Numbered from the stretch's first letter, positions 24,709 through 33,963 are shown. The stretch: DNA of 36,974 nucleotides from CAZJHD01 sp964545855 (GCA_964545855.1 CAZJHD010000043.1:1-36974), one strand, 5' to 3'. The notes: generated by a model from the letters alone, not told the origin. Program-made: numbers and translations.

Positions 24709-24922
24709 GCGGAGCGGTGGCGCCCGGGGACGACTCCGGGGTCGCGAGAGCTTCGCCGTCGGCCCACACCTCGCTCGGGGGTGCGGAGGATCGGCGCCGG
24801 AGCCGGCACGGGACGGGGCGCATCCTCCCCGAAATCCTCTTTGGCGGACGCCGCGAGAATGCAGGCTACCCTGACGCCCCGAGGTCGCCTCGTCCGGCGG
24901 CCCCACGCGAGACCACGAGCCC

Positions 24923-25624
24923 ATGCTCTCCGAGCCGACATCGCACTCCAGTCACGCCGCGCCGGCCGACTCGACCGCTCGAGCGCGTCGCGCCATGGTG
25001 GTGGATCAGATCGAGGCGCGCGGCGTGCGCGACCAGCGCGTGCGGTCGATCATGAAGGTCGTCCCGCGCCACCTCTTCGTTCCCGAGGTCGATCGGTCGC
25101 GCGCCTACGAGGATCGCGCCCTCGCCATCGGCCGCGGCGCCACCATCTCGCAGCCCGTGATCGTGGCGCAGATGACCGAATCGCTCGAGCTCACGGGGAC
25201 CGAGCGCGTGCTCGAGGTCGGCACCGGCTCCGGCTACCAGACGGCCCTGCTGAGCGAGCTCGCGGGCGAGGTCTGGACCATCGAGATCGACGAGGAGCTC
25301 GCGCACCAGGCGGAAGAGCGGCTCGCGAGCCTCGGCTACCGCGATCGGCTCCACTTCCGCGTCGGCAGCGGCGAGTCGGGCTGGCCCGAGGCGGCTCCCT
25401 TCGAGCGCATCCTCCTGAGCGCCGCGCCCGAGCGCATGCCGCGCGCCCTCCTCGATCAGCTCGCCGACGGCGGACGGCTCGTCGGTCCCGTCGGCCCGAC
25501 GGCGCGCCAGCGCCTGAAGCTCGTCGAGCGGCAGGGCTCCCGGTTCGAGGAGACCGATCTCGGACCCGTGCGCTTCGTGCGTCTGCGCACCACCTCGCAG
25601 GATCCCTTCAGCCCGGCGGGCTGA
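24923..25624 (+). CDS. pcm: Protein-L-isoaspartate O-methyltransferase
   Basis: Pcm methylates isoaspartyl residues in aged proteins using S-adenosylmethionine to start their repair. At 233 residues it is slightly longer than the usual ~210 because of a Ser/Ala-rich N-terminus. Visible family signatures are the start MVVDQIEARGVRDQRV, VPRHLFVPE, ISQPVIVAQMTE, and the SAM motif VLEVGTGSGYQTALL (97-111). The later acidic motif of SAM binding, TIEIDEELA, is also present. The post-II loop reads VGSGESGWPEAAPF (usual GDGs.G), a mild variant. It is divergent from the lipase-like gene. Confidence 0.95.
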   Translation: MLSEPTSHSSHAAPADSTARARRAMVVDQIEARGVRDQRVRSIMKVVPRHLFVPEVDRSRAYEDRALAIGRGATISQPVIVAQMTESLELTGTERVLEVGTGSGYQTALLSELAGEVWTIEIDEELAHQAEERLASLGYRDRLHFRVGSGESGWPEAAPFERILLSAAPERMPRALLDQLADGGRLVGPVGPTARQRLKLVERQGSRFEETDLGPVRFVRLRTTSQDPFSPAG

Positions 25625-25699
25625 GACGCCCCCAGGGCGGGGCGCCCCCGGTCGCGCGCGTCGATCCGACGCACCAGCGACTGAAGCCCCGAGGGAGGG

Positions 25700-27946
25700 A
25701 TGGCCGATGGGCTCCCGGGGAGGGAGCCGTCACCGCGCACGTTCGTCGCGGCGGAGCGGCTCGGGGAGTCGTTGCGCCAGCCGGTCGATGCACGAGGAGG
25801 GCGGGGAGCAGGTCGCGGGCTGCGATGCAGCATCGTGATCGCCGCGCTCGTCACGATCTCCGGAGCGATCGCGGTCCTGCGCGAGGGCGCCTGGAGCCAG
25901 GTCCCCTTCTGGGACTCCGCCTGGTTCCACGCGAACGCCCTGCGCTTCCACCAGGCGATGGTCGCCGAGGGTCTCGAGGGCTTCTGCGGAGCGTGGGTCT
26001 GGGTGTCGGGAACGCACGCGCCCCTCGTCTCCGCGCTGTCGGGGCTCCTCATGATCCCCTTCGGCGCGTCGCGGCCGGTGGCGGAGGCCGTGCTGCCCCT
26101 CTCCGCGTTCCTGTTGCTGCTCTCCACCTACCGCGCGACGGACCTGCTGTGGGGCCGCGCCACGGCGCGCGCGACGACGGCCCTCGTCGCGACGTTCCCC
26201 GTCTTCCTCACCTACACGCGCAACTACTACTTCGAGGCGCCCCTGGCGGCGCTCTTCGCCGCCTCCTGCTGGGCGCTCGTCGCGTCGGACGGTCTCGGAC
26301 GCTGGACGCCGACGCTCCTCTTCGGCGCGCTGGCCGGACTGCAGGCGCTCGCGCGCACCGGCGGCTCGATCTTCGTCGTCGGACCGGCGGTCGTCGCGGC
26401 GATCGTGGCGCTCCGCATGGAACGGCCCTGGGCACGCCTCGGCCGTCTCGCCGTGGCGACGGCCCTCGCCCTCGGCCTCGCCGCCACCTGGTACGGCCCG
26501 AACCTCGACACTCTCGCGGCGTACCTGCAGCGGTGCACCTGGGGCGACCGCGCGTCGTTCTACGCCGGCGGCGCGACGGCCCTCACGCTCGAGAACGTCT
26601 CCTACTCGCTGCAGTGGGCGATCCTCGCGGGCCCGGGCGTCCCCATGGCGGTCGTCGCGCTCGGCGCCGTCGCGCTCGCCGCGTGCCGACGCCCGCGGCC
26701 TCGAGCCACGTCCGTCGGCCTCGCCCTGGCGAGCGTCGCCGCGATCGACTTCGCGCTCGTGCTCCTCGCCGCGCAGCGCATGGGCGCGACGCTGCTCCTC
26801 CCCCTCATGCCGCTCCTGGCGCTCGCCATCGTGCGCGCCGTGGCGTCGATCCGCGCCCTGCCGCTGCGGCTCGCCGCCAGCGCCGCCGTGGCGGGACTCG
26901 GCGCCTGGAACGTCGTCGCCTGCACCTTCCTCTTCGAGGCACCGCGCGTCGGCGACGCTCCGCGTCCGATGCCGTTCCCGAACGACCGCGGCAACGTGAC
27001 GGGAGGCGGCTGGATCCTCGGCCACCTCGGCTACCACGGGAGCTTCTTGCTCGACTGGTCGCACGCGGGCGGCGGCGAGGTGGACGTCGACTATCGGATC
27101 GCCGAAGTGATCGACTCCCTCGAACGCCTCGCGCTCCCCTTCGAGGCGCGCGTGGCCGTCGTGGGCGACGTCTGCTTCTTCGGCGCCGGGACGCTCGAGT
27201 GGGAAGCGCGGTCGCGCGGGCACTCGTGGCACTTCGACGACCACCCGAAGTGGTTCGCGAGCGAGGCGATGCTCGACGAGTGCTTCCGCGCGCTCGCCGA
27301 GAGGGACGTGGTCGTTCTGCGAGCGGGCGGCCGCTACCCCGAGCCGTCCCTCGGCTACGCCGCGAGCTTCGACAGGCTGCGCGCGCGCGGCGAGCTCGCC
27401 TTCGACGAGGTGGCGGAGCCGACGGTCGCCGGCGACGGTGCCGAGATCCGGATCTACCGGCAGAAGGCGGCTCTGTCGGCGGTCGCCTTCTTCCCTCCGG
27501 AGTTCGTCCCCTTGAGCGCCGCCTTCGGCGACCCGGAGAGGCCGGCGATCCGCCTCGAGGCCGGGAGCATCGAGACGGGGCCGCGGGGTCCGGTCGCCGT
27601 GCTCGGGCTCCAGCTCGACCCACGGGCGACGCGTCTTCCTTCGATCGTGGTGCAGGTCCTCGAAGGGACGCGCGTCGTCGCGACGCGCGGGCTCCCGAGC
27701 GTTGCCGTCGTCGCCGAGCACGACACCGCGACGCATCCGGTGCGGCTGCTGGTGCGCATCCCCATGCCGGCCGAGGAGGGCACCCGGGAGATCGCCGGAG
27801 ACCGCGTGCTCGCCCTCGGCTTCCTCGCGGAGCCGAGCACGCCGGAGAGCGCGCGCGTGCGCTCCCGCCTGCGGGTGACGTCGTCGCTGCGGGTCCACGC
27901 CGACGAGACGATCGTCTCGCTCCCCGCGGTGATGCTCGCGCCCTGA
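25700..27946 (+). CDS. GT39-like polytopic membrane glycosyltransferase
   Basis: The 748-residue protein has about ten to eleven helices from residue ~45 to ~420, then a periplasm-type soluble domain of about 300 residues. The first outer loop VPFWDSAWFHANALRFHQAM contains the acidic residue of the Dol-P-Man/PMT (GT39) family DE-type motif. ARTGGSIFVV and later helices fit GT-C enzymes. The ATG at 25700 is preceded very closely by GAGGGAGGG, and its first 45 residues are Arg/Gly-rich. A GTG at 25835 would begin right at the first helix and is an alternative start (703 residues). It is the second such protein in the window. Substrate is unknown. Confidence 0.7.
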   Translation: MADGLPGREPSPRTFVAAERLGESLRQPVDARGGRGAGRGLRCSIVIAALVTISGAIAVLREGAWSQVPFWDSAWFHANALRFHQAMVAEGLEGFCGAWVWVSGTHAPLVSALSGLLMIPFGASRPVAEAVLPLSAFLLLLSTYRATDLLWGRATARATTALVATFPVFLTYTRNYYFEAPLAALFAASCWALVASDGLGRWTPTLLFGALAGLQALARTGGSIFVVGPAVVAAIVALRMERPWARLGRLAVATALALGLAATWYGPNLDTLAAYLQRCTWGDRASFYAGGATALTLENVSYSLQWAILAGPGVPMAVVALGAVALAACRRPRPRATSVGLALASVAAIDFALVLLAAQRMGATLLLPLMPLLALAIVRAVASIRALPLRLAASAAVAGLGAWNVVACTFLFEAPRVGDAPRPMPFPNDRGNVTGGGWILGHLGYHGSFLLDWSHAGGGEVDVDYRIAEVIDSLERLALPFEARVAVVGDVCFFGAGTLEWEARSRGHSWHFDDHPKWFASEAMLDECFRALAERDVVVLRAGGRYPEPSLGYAASFDRLRARGELAFDEVAEPTVAGDGAEIRIYRQKAALSAVAFFPPEFVPLSAAFGDPERPAIRLEAGSIETGPRGPVAVLGLQLDPRATRLPSIVVQVLEGTRVVATRGLPSVAVVAEHDTATHPVRLLVRIPMPAEEGTREIAGDRVLALGFLAEPSTPESARVRSRLRVTSSLRVHADETIVSLPAVMLAP

Positions 27947-28031
27947 GCCACGACTCGCGCGCCTGCGCCCGCCGCACGACGGTTCTCGGAGCGGGCACCG
28001 TTGGGTCGCGGGCGCAGACCGCGATGGGTGC

Positions 28032-28066
28032 CGGGAAGCGCCGACGCCCTCCGTAGGGGCTTCCCG
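28032..28066. terminator. Hairpin downstream of the GT39-like gene
   Basis: CGGGAAGC (28032-28039) pairs perfectly with GCTTCCCG (28059-28066). Inside, CCCT (28047-28050) can pair with AGGG (28055-28058) to extend the stem. A smaller stem TCGCGG/CCGCGA sits just before it (28006-28024). No U-tract follows, so Rho-independent termination is uncertain. It lies between the GT39-like and S9 peptidase genes and could mark their separation. Confidence 0.35.
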
Positions 28067-28070
28067 ACGC

Positions 28071-28095
28071 GCGCCGATCCCCCCATGATCGGCGC
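28071..28095. promoter_or_regulatory. Perfect 9-base inverted repeat ending at the S9 peptidase start
   Basis: GCGCCGATC (28071-28079) and GATCGGCGC (28087-28095) are perfect inverted arms around seven bases, and the right arm ends on the base before the ATG at 28096. In RNA this stem would cover the ribosome binding region; in DNA it could be an operator. Either role is inference, since short stems are common in DNA of this GC content. Confidence 0.35.
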
Positions 28096-30252
28096 ATGAC
28101 GAGAATCGACATGCGCGCCGCGGTGCGCTCCTGGCAGCGCTCTCCGCTCCTCCTCGCCCTCGCCGTTCCGCTGCTCGCGGGCTCGGCGTTCTCGCTCCAG
28201 GACGACGTCTGGACGCCGCACCGGGTCGCCACGATGCGCGGCGTCGGCGACGCCGTGATCTCCCCCGACGGGACGCGGATCGCGTACACGCTGGCGGTCC
28301 CGCGCATTCCCTCGAAGGACGAGGACGGCACCGCGTGGCGCGAGCTCCACGTCATGGATCCCGCCACGGGGATCTCCCTGCCCTACGTCACGGGCGAGGT
28401 GAGCGTCGGCGCGATCGACTGGACGCCCGACGGCTCGGCGATCTCGTTCCTCGCGAAGCGCAACAAGGACAAGACGACGTCCCTCTACGTGCTGCCGCTC
28501 CGCGGCGGAGAGGCGCGCCGCGCGCTCTCGATGGAGACCGACCTCTCGGCCTACGCCTGGAGCCCCGACGGAAAGCGCGTCGCCGTGCTCGCCGCGGCGC
28601 CCGAGGCCGAGGCCGTGAAGAAGGCGAAGGAGAAGGGCTTCAAGCAGGAGATCTACGAGGAGGATTGGCGTCCGACGAAGGTCTGGATCGGCATGCCCTT
28701 CGACGACGACGCGAAGCCGCGCGACCTCGGGGTGGAGGGGCACGCCTCCGCGCTCCGCTGGAGCCCGAGCGGCGACCGCATCGCCGTGGCGCTCGCGCCG
28801 ACGGCCCTCGTCGACGACAGCTACGTGAGCCAGCGCGTGCGCATCGTCGACGCCGAGAGCGGCAAGGTGCTCGTGCGCATCGAGAACCCCGGGAAGCTCG
28901 GCTCCTTCGACTGGAGCCCCGACGGATCGGCCCTCGCCGTGATCGCCGCCGCCGACGAGAACGACACGGTGGCGGGCCGGCTCCACTTCGTCCCGGCGAA
29001 CGACGGGAAGCTGCTCGAGCTGATGCGCGGCATGGAGGGGGACGTCGGAGCGGCCACCTGGATCGCGAAGGACCGGATCCTCTTCCTGGGCGACACGGGA
29101 ACGGCCACCACGCTCAGCACCTTCTCGACGAACTTCGACGAGGAGCGCCGGGGCTCACTGCGCAAGGACCTCGTCTCCGCCGCCGCGCCCGTCTTCACGT
29201 CCCTCAGCGCGTCCCGCGACGGAAAGCGCGTCGCGCTCGTCGGGTCGGCGCCGCACCACGGCCCCGAGCTCCTCTTCTGGGCCGAGGGCGACACGCAGGC
29301 GCGGCGCCTCACGCACTCGAATCCGCAGCTCGAGAAGCTGCGGCTCGCGAAGCAGGAAGTGGTCCGCTACGAGGCGCGCGACGGAATGCAGATCGAGGGC
29401 CTCCTCATCCGGCCCCTCGACGAGACGCCGGGCGTGCGCGTGCCGCTGATCGTCGTCGTCCACGGCGGACCGGAGGCGCACATGAGCAACGGCTGGCTCA
29501 CGGCCTACTCGATGCCGGGTCAGGTGGCCGCCGCGAAGGGCTACGCCGTCTTCTACCCGAACTACCGAGGGAGCACGGGCCGCGGCATCGCCTTCGCGAA
29601 GTCGAGCCAGGGCGATCCCGCCGGCAAGGAGTTCGACGACCTCGTCGACGGCGTCGACCACCTGATCGCGACGGGTCTCGTCGACGGCGCGAAGGTCGGC
29701 ATCACCGGCGGCTCCTACGGCGGCTACGCGACGGCCTGGTGCTCGACGCGCTACACCGACCGCTTCGCCGCCGGCGTGATGTTCGTCGGCATCAGCAACA
29801 AGATCTCGAAGGTCGGCACCACCGACATCGCGAACGAGGAGTTCCTCGTCCACGCCCGCAAGCGTCCTTGGGACGACTGGCAGTTCTTCCTCGAGCGCAG
29901 CCCGATCTTCCACGCGAAGGACGCGCGGACGCCGCTGCTGATCCTCCACGGGAAGGACGACCCGCGCGTCGATCCGGGCCAGTCGCGCGAGATCTACCGC
30001 CACCTGAAGCTGCACGGGAAGGCGCCCGTGCGGCTCGTCCACTACCCCGGCGAGGGCCACGGCAATCGCAAGGCGGCGGCGCGGCTCGACTACTCGCTGC
30101 GCATGCAGCAGTGGTTCGACCACTACCTCCTGGGGCAGGGCGGAGCGCCCCCCGGCTTCGAGATCGACCACGCCGATCCGGCGGCGGCGAAGAAGAGCGC
30201 CGAGCCGGCGAGCGCCCGCAAGAGCGACGAGAAGGCCGGGTCGGGCAACTGA
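28096..30252 (+). CDS. Prolyl oligopeptidase family (S9) serine peptidase
   Basis: The 718-residue secreted peptidase has a signal peptide (residues about 11-33) and an N-terminal beta-propeller with repeated SPDG motifs (ISPDGTRIA, WTPDGSAIS, WSPDGKRVA, WSPSGDRIA, WSPDGSALA). The C-terminal alpha/beta-hydrolase domain carries S540 in GGSYGG, D622 in HGKDDPRVD and H655 in GEGHG. This layout matches dipeptidyl/acylaminoacyl peptidases such as DPP4-like and APEH-like enzymes. The tail is Ala/Lys-rich. The ATG at 28111 (MRAAVRSW) is a possible alternative start. The inverted repeat directly upstream may control translation. It likely degrades peptides made by the other secreted proteases, which is inference. 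Confidence 0.95.
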   Translation: MTRIDMRAAVRSWQRSPLLLALAVPLLAGSAFSLQDDVWTPHRVATMRGVGDAVISPDGTRIAYTLAVPRIPSKDEDGTAWRELHVMDPATGISLPYVTGEVSVGAIDWTPDGSAISFLAKRNKDKTTSLYVLPLRGGEARRALSMETDLSAYAWSPDGKRVAVLAAAPEAEAVKKAKEKGFKQEIYEEDWRPTKVWIGMPFDDDAKPRDLGVEGHASALRWSPSGDRIAVALAPTALVDDSYVSQRVRIVDAESGKVLVRIENPGKLGSFDWSPDGSALAVIAAADENDTVAGRLHFVPANDGKLLELMRGMEGDVGAATWIAKDRILFLGDTGTATTLSTFSTNFDEERRGSLRKDLVSAAAPVFTSLSASRDGKRVALVGSAPHHGPELLFWAEGDTQARRLTHSNPQLEKLRLAKQEVVRYEARDGMQIEGLLIRPLDETPGVRVPLIVVVHGGPEAHMSNGWLTAYSMPGQVAAAKGYAVFYPNYRGSTGRGIAFAKSSQGDPAGKEFDDLVDGVDHLIATGLVDGAKVGITGGSYGGYATAWCSTRYTDRFAAGVMFVGISNKISKVGTTDIANEEFLVHARKRPWDDWQFFLERSPIFHAKDARTPLLILHGKDDPRVDPGQSREIYRHLKLHGKAPVRLVHYPGEGHGNRKAAARLDYSLRMQQWFDHYLLGQGGAPPGFEIDHADPAAAKKSAEPASARKSDEKAGSGN

Positions 30253-30373
30253 GGCGCGAAGGGGCGCCGGTCCGGGTCCGCGACGAAAGGCGCGGTCCGG
30301 AGAACGCCGAGGAGGGTTCCGCCGCGGCCCTCGCGGCCCGGAGGCTCTCCGGCTGCTTCGTCGACACCCATCC

Positions 30374-31816
30374 ATGAACCGAGTCTCCTCTCGCACGCCG
30401 CTCGCGGCCGCCCTCGTCCTCACGGTCCTCTCGGCCGGCGTCGCCCGCGCGCAGATCGCGTGGGAGGGCGACTTCCAGGCGGCGAAGCAGCGCGCCGCCG
30501 CCGAGAAGCGCGTCCTCTTCGTGGCCATCAACATGGATGGCGAGAAGGCGAATCAGGAGATGGCGACGAAGACCTACGCCGATCCGATGATCGTCGCCTG
30601 GTCGCAGCAGACGGTGAACCTGATCGCCTCGAAGTACGACCACCGCTCGGGCACGAAGCCCTGCCCGCGCTTCGGGTCGATCCCCTGCGAGGCGCACATG
30701 AAGGTGGACATCCGCGTGCGCGAGGGCGTCGTGAAGCAGAGCCCCGACGGCTTCGTCGTGGCGCCGCAGCACGTCTTCCTCGACCCCGAGGGGAAGGTGA
30801 TCCTCTCGGTGCCCTACGCGATCACGGCGCAGGAGCTGCAGTGGTGCTTCACCATGGCGCTCTCGAGGGTGCAGCCCGATCGCACGATCGTCGGCAAGGC
30901 GCCGAAGCGTCTCGTGATGGGCGACGTGTTCGATCCGGCGAGCGAGACCGGCTCCGGAGGCGGCGGCGGGCGCGGCGACCTCGCGGCGCCGAGCGGCGGC
31001 CCCATCACGAAGGAGGAAGCGAAGGAGATCATCCGCGCCCTGAAGAAGCAGGGCGGCGGCGGCCCCGGCGGCGGAGGCGGCGGCGGTGGTGGCGGCGCGC
31101 GGCTGGAGGCGCTGGCGAAGCTCCTCGGCTGCGACGACCCCGAGGTCGTCTCCTTCGTGAAGACGGAGATCGGCGCGCGCTGGTTCGTGCAGCGCAGCGA
31201 CGAGACGAAGGCCGAGATCGTGCATCGGATCGGCGCCATCGCGGAGCCCGGCTACTGGGAGGTCGTCGAGACCTTCGCCGAGGCGAAGAACGAGACGCTC
31301 CGCACGGAAGCGGCGATCGCCCTCGAGCAGCTCGGCACGAAGGAGTCGCTGCCCGTCGTCCAGGCGGGCTTCGCGCGGGAGCTGTCGCCCCTCGTGAAGC
31401 GCGCCTGGGTCCGGGCGCTCGGCACCACGGGCACGCACGACGCCGGCGTCCGCCGCCAGCTCGCCTCCCTCGCCCGCGGCGACAAGGACGCCGTCCTCCG
31501 CGCGAACGCCCTCGTCGCCCTCGGGATGGCGGAGCCGCTCACGGAGGTGACGGGCGCCTTCACGAAGGCGATCGCGAGCAAGGCGGAGAGCGATCGCATC
31601 GCGTCGGCCTGCGGCATGGGCCTCTCGCGCGACGCGCGCTACATCGCGGTGCTGGAGAAGGCGATCGCCCTCGAGGCATCGCCGGAGCCCAAGAGCGCGA
31701 TGGAGAAGGCCCTCGCCGTCCTGAAGGGCGGCCCCTTCTCCTCCCTGCGGCCGATCATCGAGGCCGTGACCGCCGACGCGAGCGCGCGCGAGCGGCTCTT
31801 CGGCGCCGGGAGCTGA
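30374..31816 (+). CDS. Secreted thioredoxin-fold protein with glycine linker and HEAT-like repeats
   Basis: The 480-residue protein has a signal peptide cut near ARAQ27. Residues about 30-170 resemble a thioredoxin-like fold (AAAEKRVLFVAINMDGEKAN, VVAPQHVFLDPEGKVIL), but the CxxC site is missing. Cysteines instead sit at C97 and C105 (PCPRFGSIPC). A Gly-rich linker includes a run at 227-241. The C-terminal half (about 242-460) is built from helix pairs of HEAT/armadillo type (ETLRTEAAIALEQLG, LVKRAWVRALGTTG, AVLRANALVALGMA). So the redox role is doubtful and a scaffold role fits better, by inference. The S9 peptidase gene ends 121 bases upstream. Confidence 0.75.
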   Translation: MNRVSSRTPLAAALVLTVLSAGVARAQIAWEGDFQAAKQRAAAEKRVLFVAINMDGEKANQEMATKTYADPMIVAWSQQTVNLIASKYDHRSGTKPCPRFGSIPCEAHMKVDIRVREGVVKQSPDGFVVAPQHVFLDPEGKVILSVPYAITAQELQWCFTMALSRVQPDRTIVGKAPKRLVMGDVFDPASETGSGGGGGRGDLAAPSGGPITKEEAKEIIRALKKQGGGGPGGGGGGGGGGARLEALAKLLGCDDPEVVSFVKTEIGARWFVQRSDETKAEIVHRIGAIAEPGYWEVVETFAEAKNETLRTEAAIALEQLGTKESLPVVQAGFARELSPLVKRAWVRALGTTGTHDAGVRRQLASLARGDKDAVLRANALVALGMAEPLTEVTGAFTKAIASKAESDRIASACGMGLSRDARYIAVLEKAIALEASPEPKSAMEKALAVLKGGPFSSLRPIIEAVTADASARERLFGAGS

Positions 31817-31883
31817 GCGGCACGTCCCGCGCCCTCGCGAGGGCGCCGCGCCAACGGGTCGATCCTCCCACGCCGCTCGACCC

Positions 31884-33011
31884 ATGCGCGTCCACGACCT
31901 CCCCACTCCCTGCGCCGTCGTCGACCTCGACGTCCTCGAGCGCAACGCGCGCCGGATGGCCGCGCGCGTGACGGAGCTCGGCGGCCGCCTGCGGCCCCAC
32001 GTGAAGACGCACAAGTGCGCCGAGATCGCGCGCCTCCAGGTGGAGGGCCACTTCGGCGGCATCACCGTGTCGACCCTCGCCGAGGCGCGCCACTTCGCCG
32101 CCGCCGGATTCCGCGACGTGACCTGGGCGCTGCCCATCGCGCCCTCGCGGCTCGACGACGCGGCGGCTGTCGCGCGCTCCCTCGAGGCGCTCCAGGTCCT
32201 CGTCGATCATCCCGAGGCCGTAGACGCGCTCGAGGCCCACGGGCGCGCGCGCGGCACGCGCTTCCGCGTGCTGCTGAAGGTCGACTGCGGCACGCACCGG
32301 GCCGGCGTCGATCCCAGCGACCCCGCGAGCGTCGCGCTCGCGCTCCGCCTCGCCGGGAGCCGCCACCTCGACTTCCGCGGCGTCCTCGTCCACGCGGGCC
32401 ACTCCTACGCCTGCCGCACGCGGGAGGAGGCGCGCGTCGTCGCCCGCTCCGAGCGCGAGACGGCGGTCCGCTTCGCGGAGAGCCTCCGCGCGCACGGCGT
32501 CGCCGTCGCCGAGGTGAGCCTCGGCTCCACGCCGACGCTCGCCGCCGCCGAGAGCCTCGAGGGCACGACGGAGGCGCGGCCGGGCAACTACGTCTTCCAC
32601 GACGCCTTCCAGGCCGCCATCGGGAGCTGCGCCCTCGAGGACATCGCCTTCGCGGTCCTCGCGTCGGTGATCGGACGCTATCCGTCGCGCCGCGAGGTCC
32701 TCGTCGACGCGGGCGCGCTCTCCCTCAGCAAGGACGAGGGCGCGCGCCACGCCGACCCCGGCTGCGGCTTCGGCCGCCTCGCCTCGGCGGAGACCGGCGC
32801 GCCGCTCCCGGGCCTCGTGGTCGACCGACTCTCCCAGGAGCACGGGATCCTGCGCGCCGAGCCCTCCTTCGACCTCGACCGCCTGCGCATCGGCACGAAG
32901 CTGCGCATCCTGCCGAACCACAGCTGCCTCTCCGCCGCGATGCACGACCGCTACGTCGTCGCGCGCGGTGACGACGTGGTCGCCGAGTGGCGACCGGCAC
33001 GTGGCTGGTGA
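31884..33011 (+). CDS. D-threonine aldolase / D-serine dehydratase-type PLP enzyme
   Basis: The 375-residue enzyme has an alanine-racemase-like PLP barrel. The Schiff-base lysine is K41 in RPHVKTHK. The C-terminal beta domain has the zinc/metal site H346-x-C348 in PNHSCLSAAMHD, which is specific to the D-threonine aldolase/fungal-type D-serine dehydratase (DSD1) family. VLLKVDCGTHRAGVDP, VLVHAGHSY and SLGSTPT are also family motifs. It should cleave a D-3-hydroxy amino acid to glycine and an aldehyde, or deaminate D-serine. Sequence alone does not decide which. Its stop overlaps nothing, but a palindromic repeat begins two bases downstream. Confidence 0.9.
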   Translation: MRVHDLPTPCAVVDLDVLERNARRMAARVTELGGRLRPHVKTHKCAEIARLQVEGHFGGITVSTLAEARHFAAAGFRDVTWALPIAPSRLDDAAAVARSLEALQVLVDHPEAVDALEAHGRARGTRFRVLLKVDCGTHRAGVDPSDPASVALALRLAGSRHLDFRGVLVHAGHSYACRTREEARVVARSERETAVRFAESLRAHGVAVAEVSLGSTPTLAAAESLEGTTEARPGNYVFHDAFQAAIGSCALEDIAFAVLASVIGRYPSRREVLVDAGALSLSKDEGARHADPGCGFGRLASAETGAPLPGLVVDRLSQEHGILRAEPSFDLDRLRIGTKLRILPNHSCLSAAMHDRYVVARGDDVVAEWRPARGW

Positions 33012-33012
33012 C

Positions 33013-33088
33013 ACTGGCTCCGATTCATTCACGCCCGAGGGATGGGGCCGGACCCTCTCCCGACGGCGTGCACGAAATCGGAGCCAGT
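33013..33088. repeat. Imperfect 76-base REP-like palindrome
   Basis: ACTGGCTCCGATT (33013-33025) and AATCGGAGCCAGT (33076-33088) are perfect 13-base inverted arms. The middle is also partly symmetrical: TTCACGCC pairs with variants of GGCGTGCA, and GGGGCCGG is central. It separates convergent genes and encodes the last 20 residues and stop codon of the CobW-type gene. Confidence 0.8.
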
Positions 33089-33963
33089 CTCAGCCGCGCG
33101 CGGAGCGCCGTCTCGTCGGCGTGGGCGCCGACGAAGGCGAGCACGGCCGCGGGCTCGGGCTCGAGGAACGCGCGGCGCAGCGCGCCGCTGCGTCCCGTGA
33201 CCTGGAGCTGGTGGAGGGCGGGCGCGTCGTCGAGGCGCAGGAAGCCCTTCACGCGCTCGATCCCCTCCGGCGGGTCGGCCACGAGCGCGTCGACGACGGC
33301 GCGCGCGAGGGGGCCGTCGAGCGGGATCTCGACGCAGACGCAGGGAGTCGCCGCTGGCGCCGCCTGGTCCGCGAGGCCGGCCGGATCCGCCGCGGGGATC
33401 TCCTCCAGCAGCAGCGTCGACTCCACCGTCGCGAGCGTTCGCGCGCGCGGATGACGCGCCGCGAGGCCGGCGACGAGTCCCGGCACGTCGCCCTCGAAGC
33501 GCGCGTCGGCCTTGTTGAGCAGGAGGACGTCCGCGCCGTCGGCGATCGGCTGCCAGCGATCGCGCGTCGTCTCCAGGCGCTGCGCGTCGAGGACCGCCAC
33601 GACGACGGGCGCCGGCCCGGCGGCGGCGAGCGCCTGCGCGAAGGCGCTCGGCGCATCGCCCCCGGCGAGCTCCACGAGGACGCCGTCCTCTCCGCCCGCG
33701 GCCGCCGCGCGCGCGACGCAGCGCAGGAGCTCGGCGACGTCGCGCGGTGCGTCGCCGGTGATCTCCCAGGGCACGACGGGGAGACGCTCGTGCCCGAGTG
33801 TGAGAGCGTCGATCCGCGCGGAGCCGCGCTCGCCGGCCACGATCGCGACGCGTCGGCCGTGGGCGCGCGCCTGCCGTGCGAGGCGGCGCACGAGAGTCGT
33901 CTTCCCCGCGCCGGGGAGGCCCGCCGCGAGGAGCCGGCGCGGCACGCTCGCCGGATCAGGCAC
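33025..33963 (-). CDS. CobW/COG0523-type GTPase lacking the CxCC motif
   Basis: The 312-residue G3E GTPase starts with GTG (33961-33963). Walker A is GLPGAGKTT (15-23), the specificity motif NKAD lies at 150-153, and VLVELAGGDAP fits Walker B. The C-terminal CobW_C part starts with GIERVKGFLRLDD. Standard COG0523 metallochaperones carry GCxCC between Walker A and B; here that region (about 55-85) has only one cysteine (C82), so the usual metal site is absent. The last 20 residues (LAPISCTPSGEGPAPSLGRE) come from the palindromic repeat. It overlaps the end of moaB by 8 bases as the third gene of the zincin-moaB-GTPase operon. Target unknown. Confidence 0.8.
   Translation of the reverse strand: MPDPASVPRRLLAAGLPGAGKTTLVRRLARQARAHGRRVAIVAGERGSARIDALTLGHERLPVVPWEITGDAPRDVAELLRCVARAAAAGGEDGVLVELAGGDAPSAFAQALAAAGPAPVVVAVLDAQRLETTRDRWQPIADGADVLLLNKADARFEGDVPGLVAGLAARHPRARTLATVESTLLLEEIPAADPAGLADQAAPAATPCVCVEIPLDGPLARAVVDALVADPPEGIERVKGFLRLDDAPALHQLQVTGRSGALRRAFLEPEPAAVLAFVGAHADETALRARLRLAPISCTPSGEGPAPSLGRE

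Noticed and set aside
31053..31096. GGC/GGT-rich stretch as a tandem repeat
   Set aside because: It codes in frame for the glycine-rich linker of the thioredoxin-HEAT protein.
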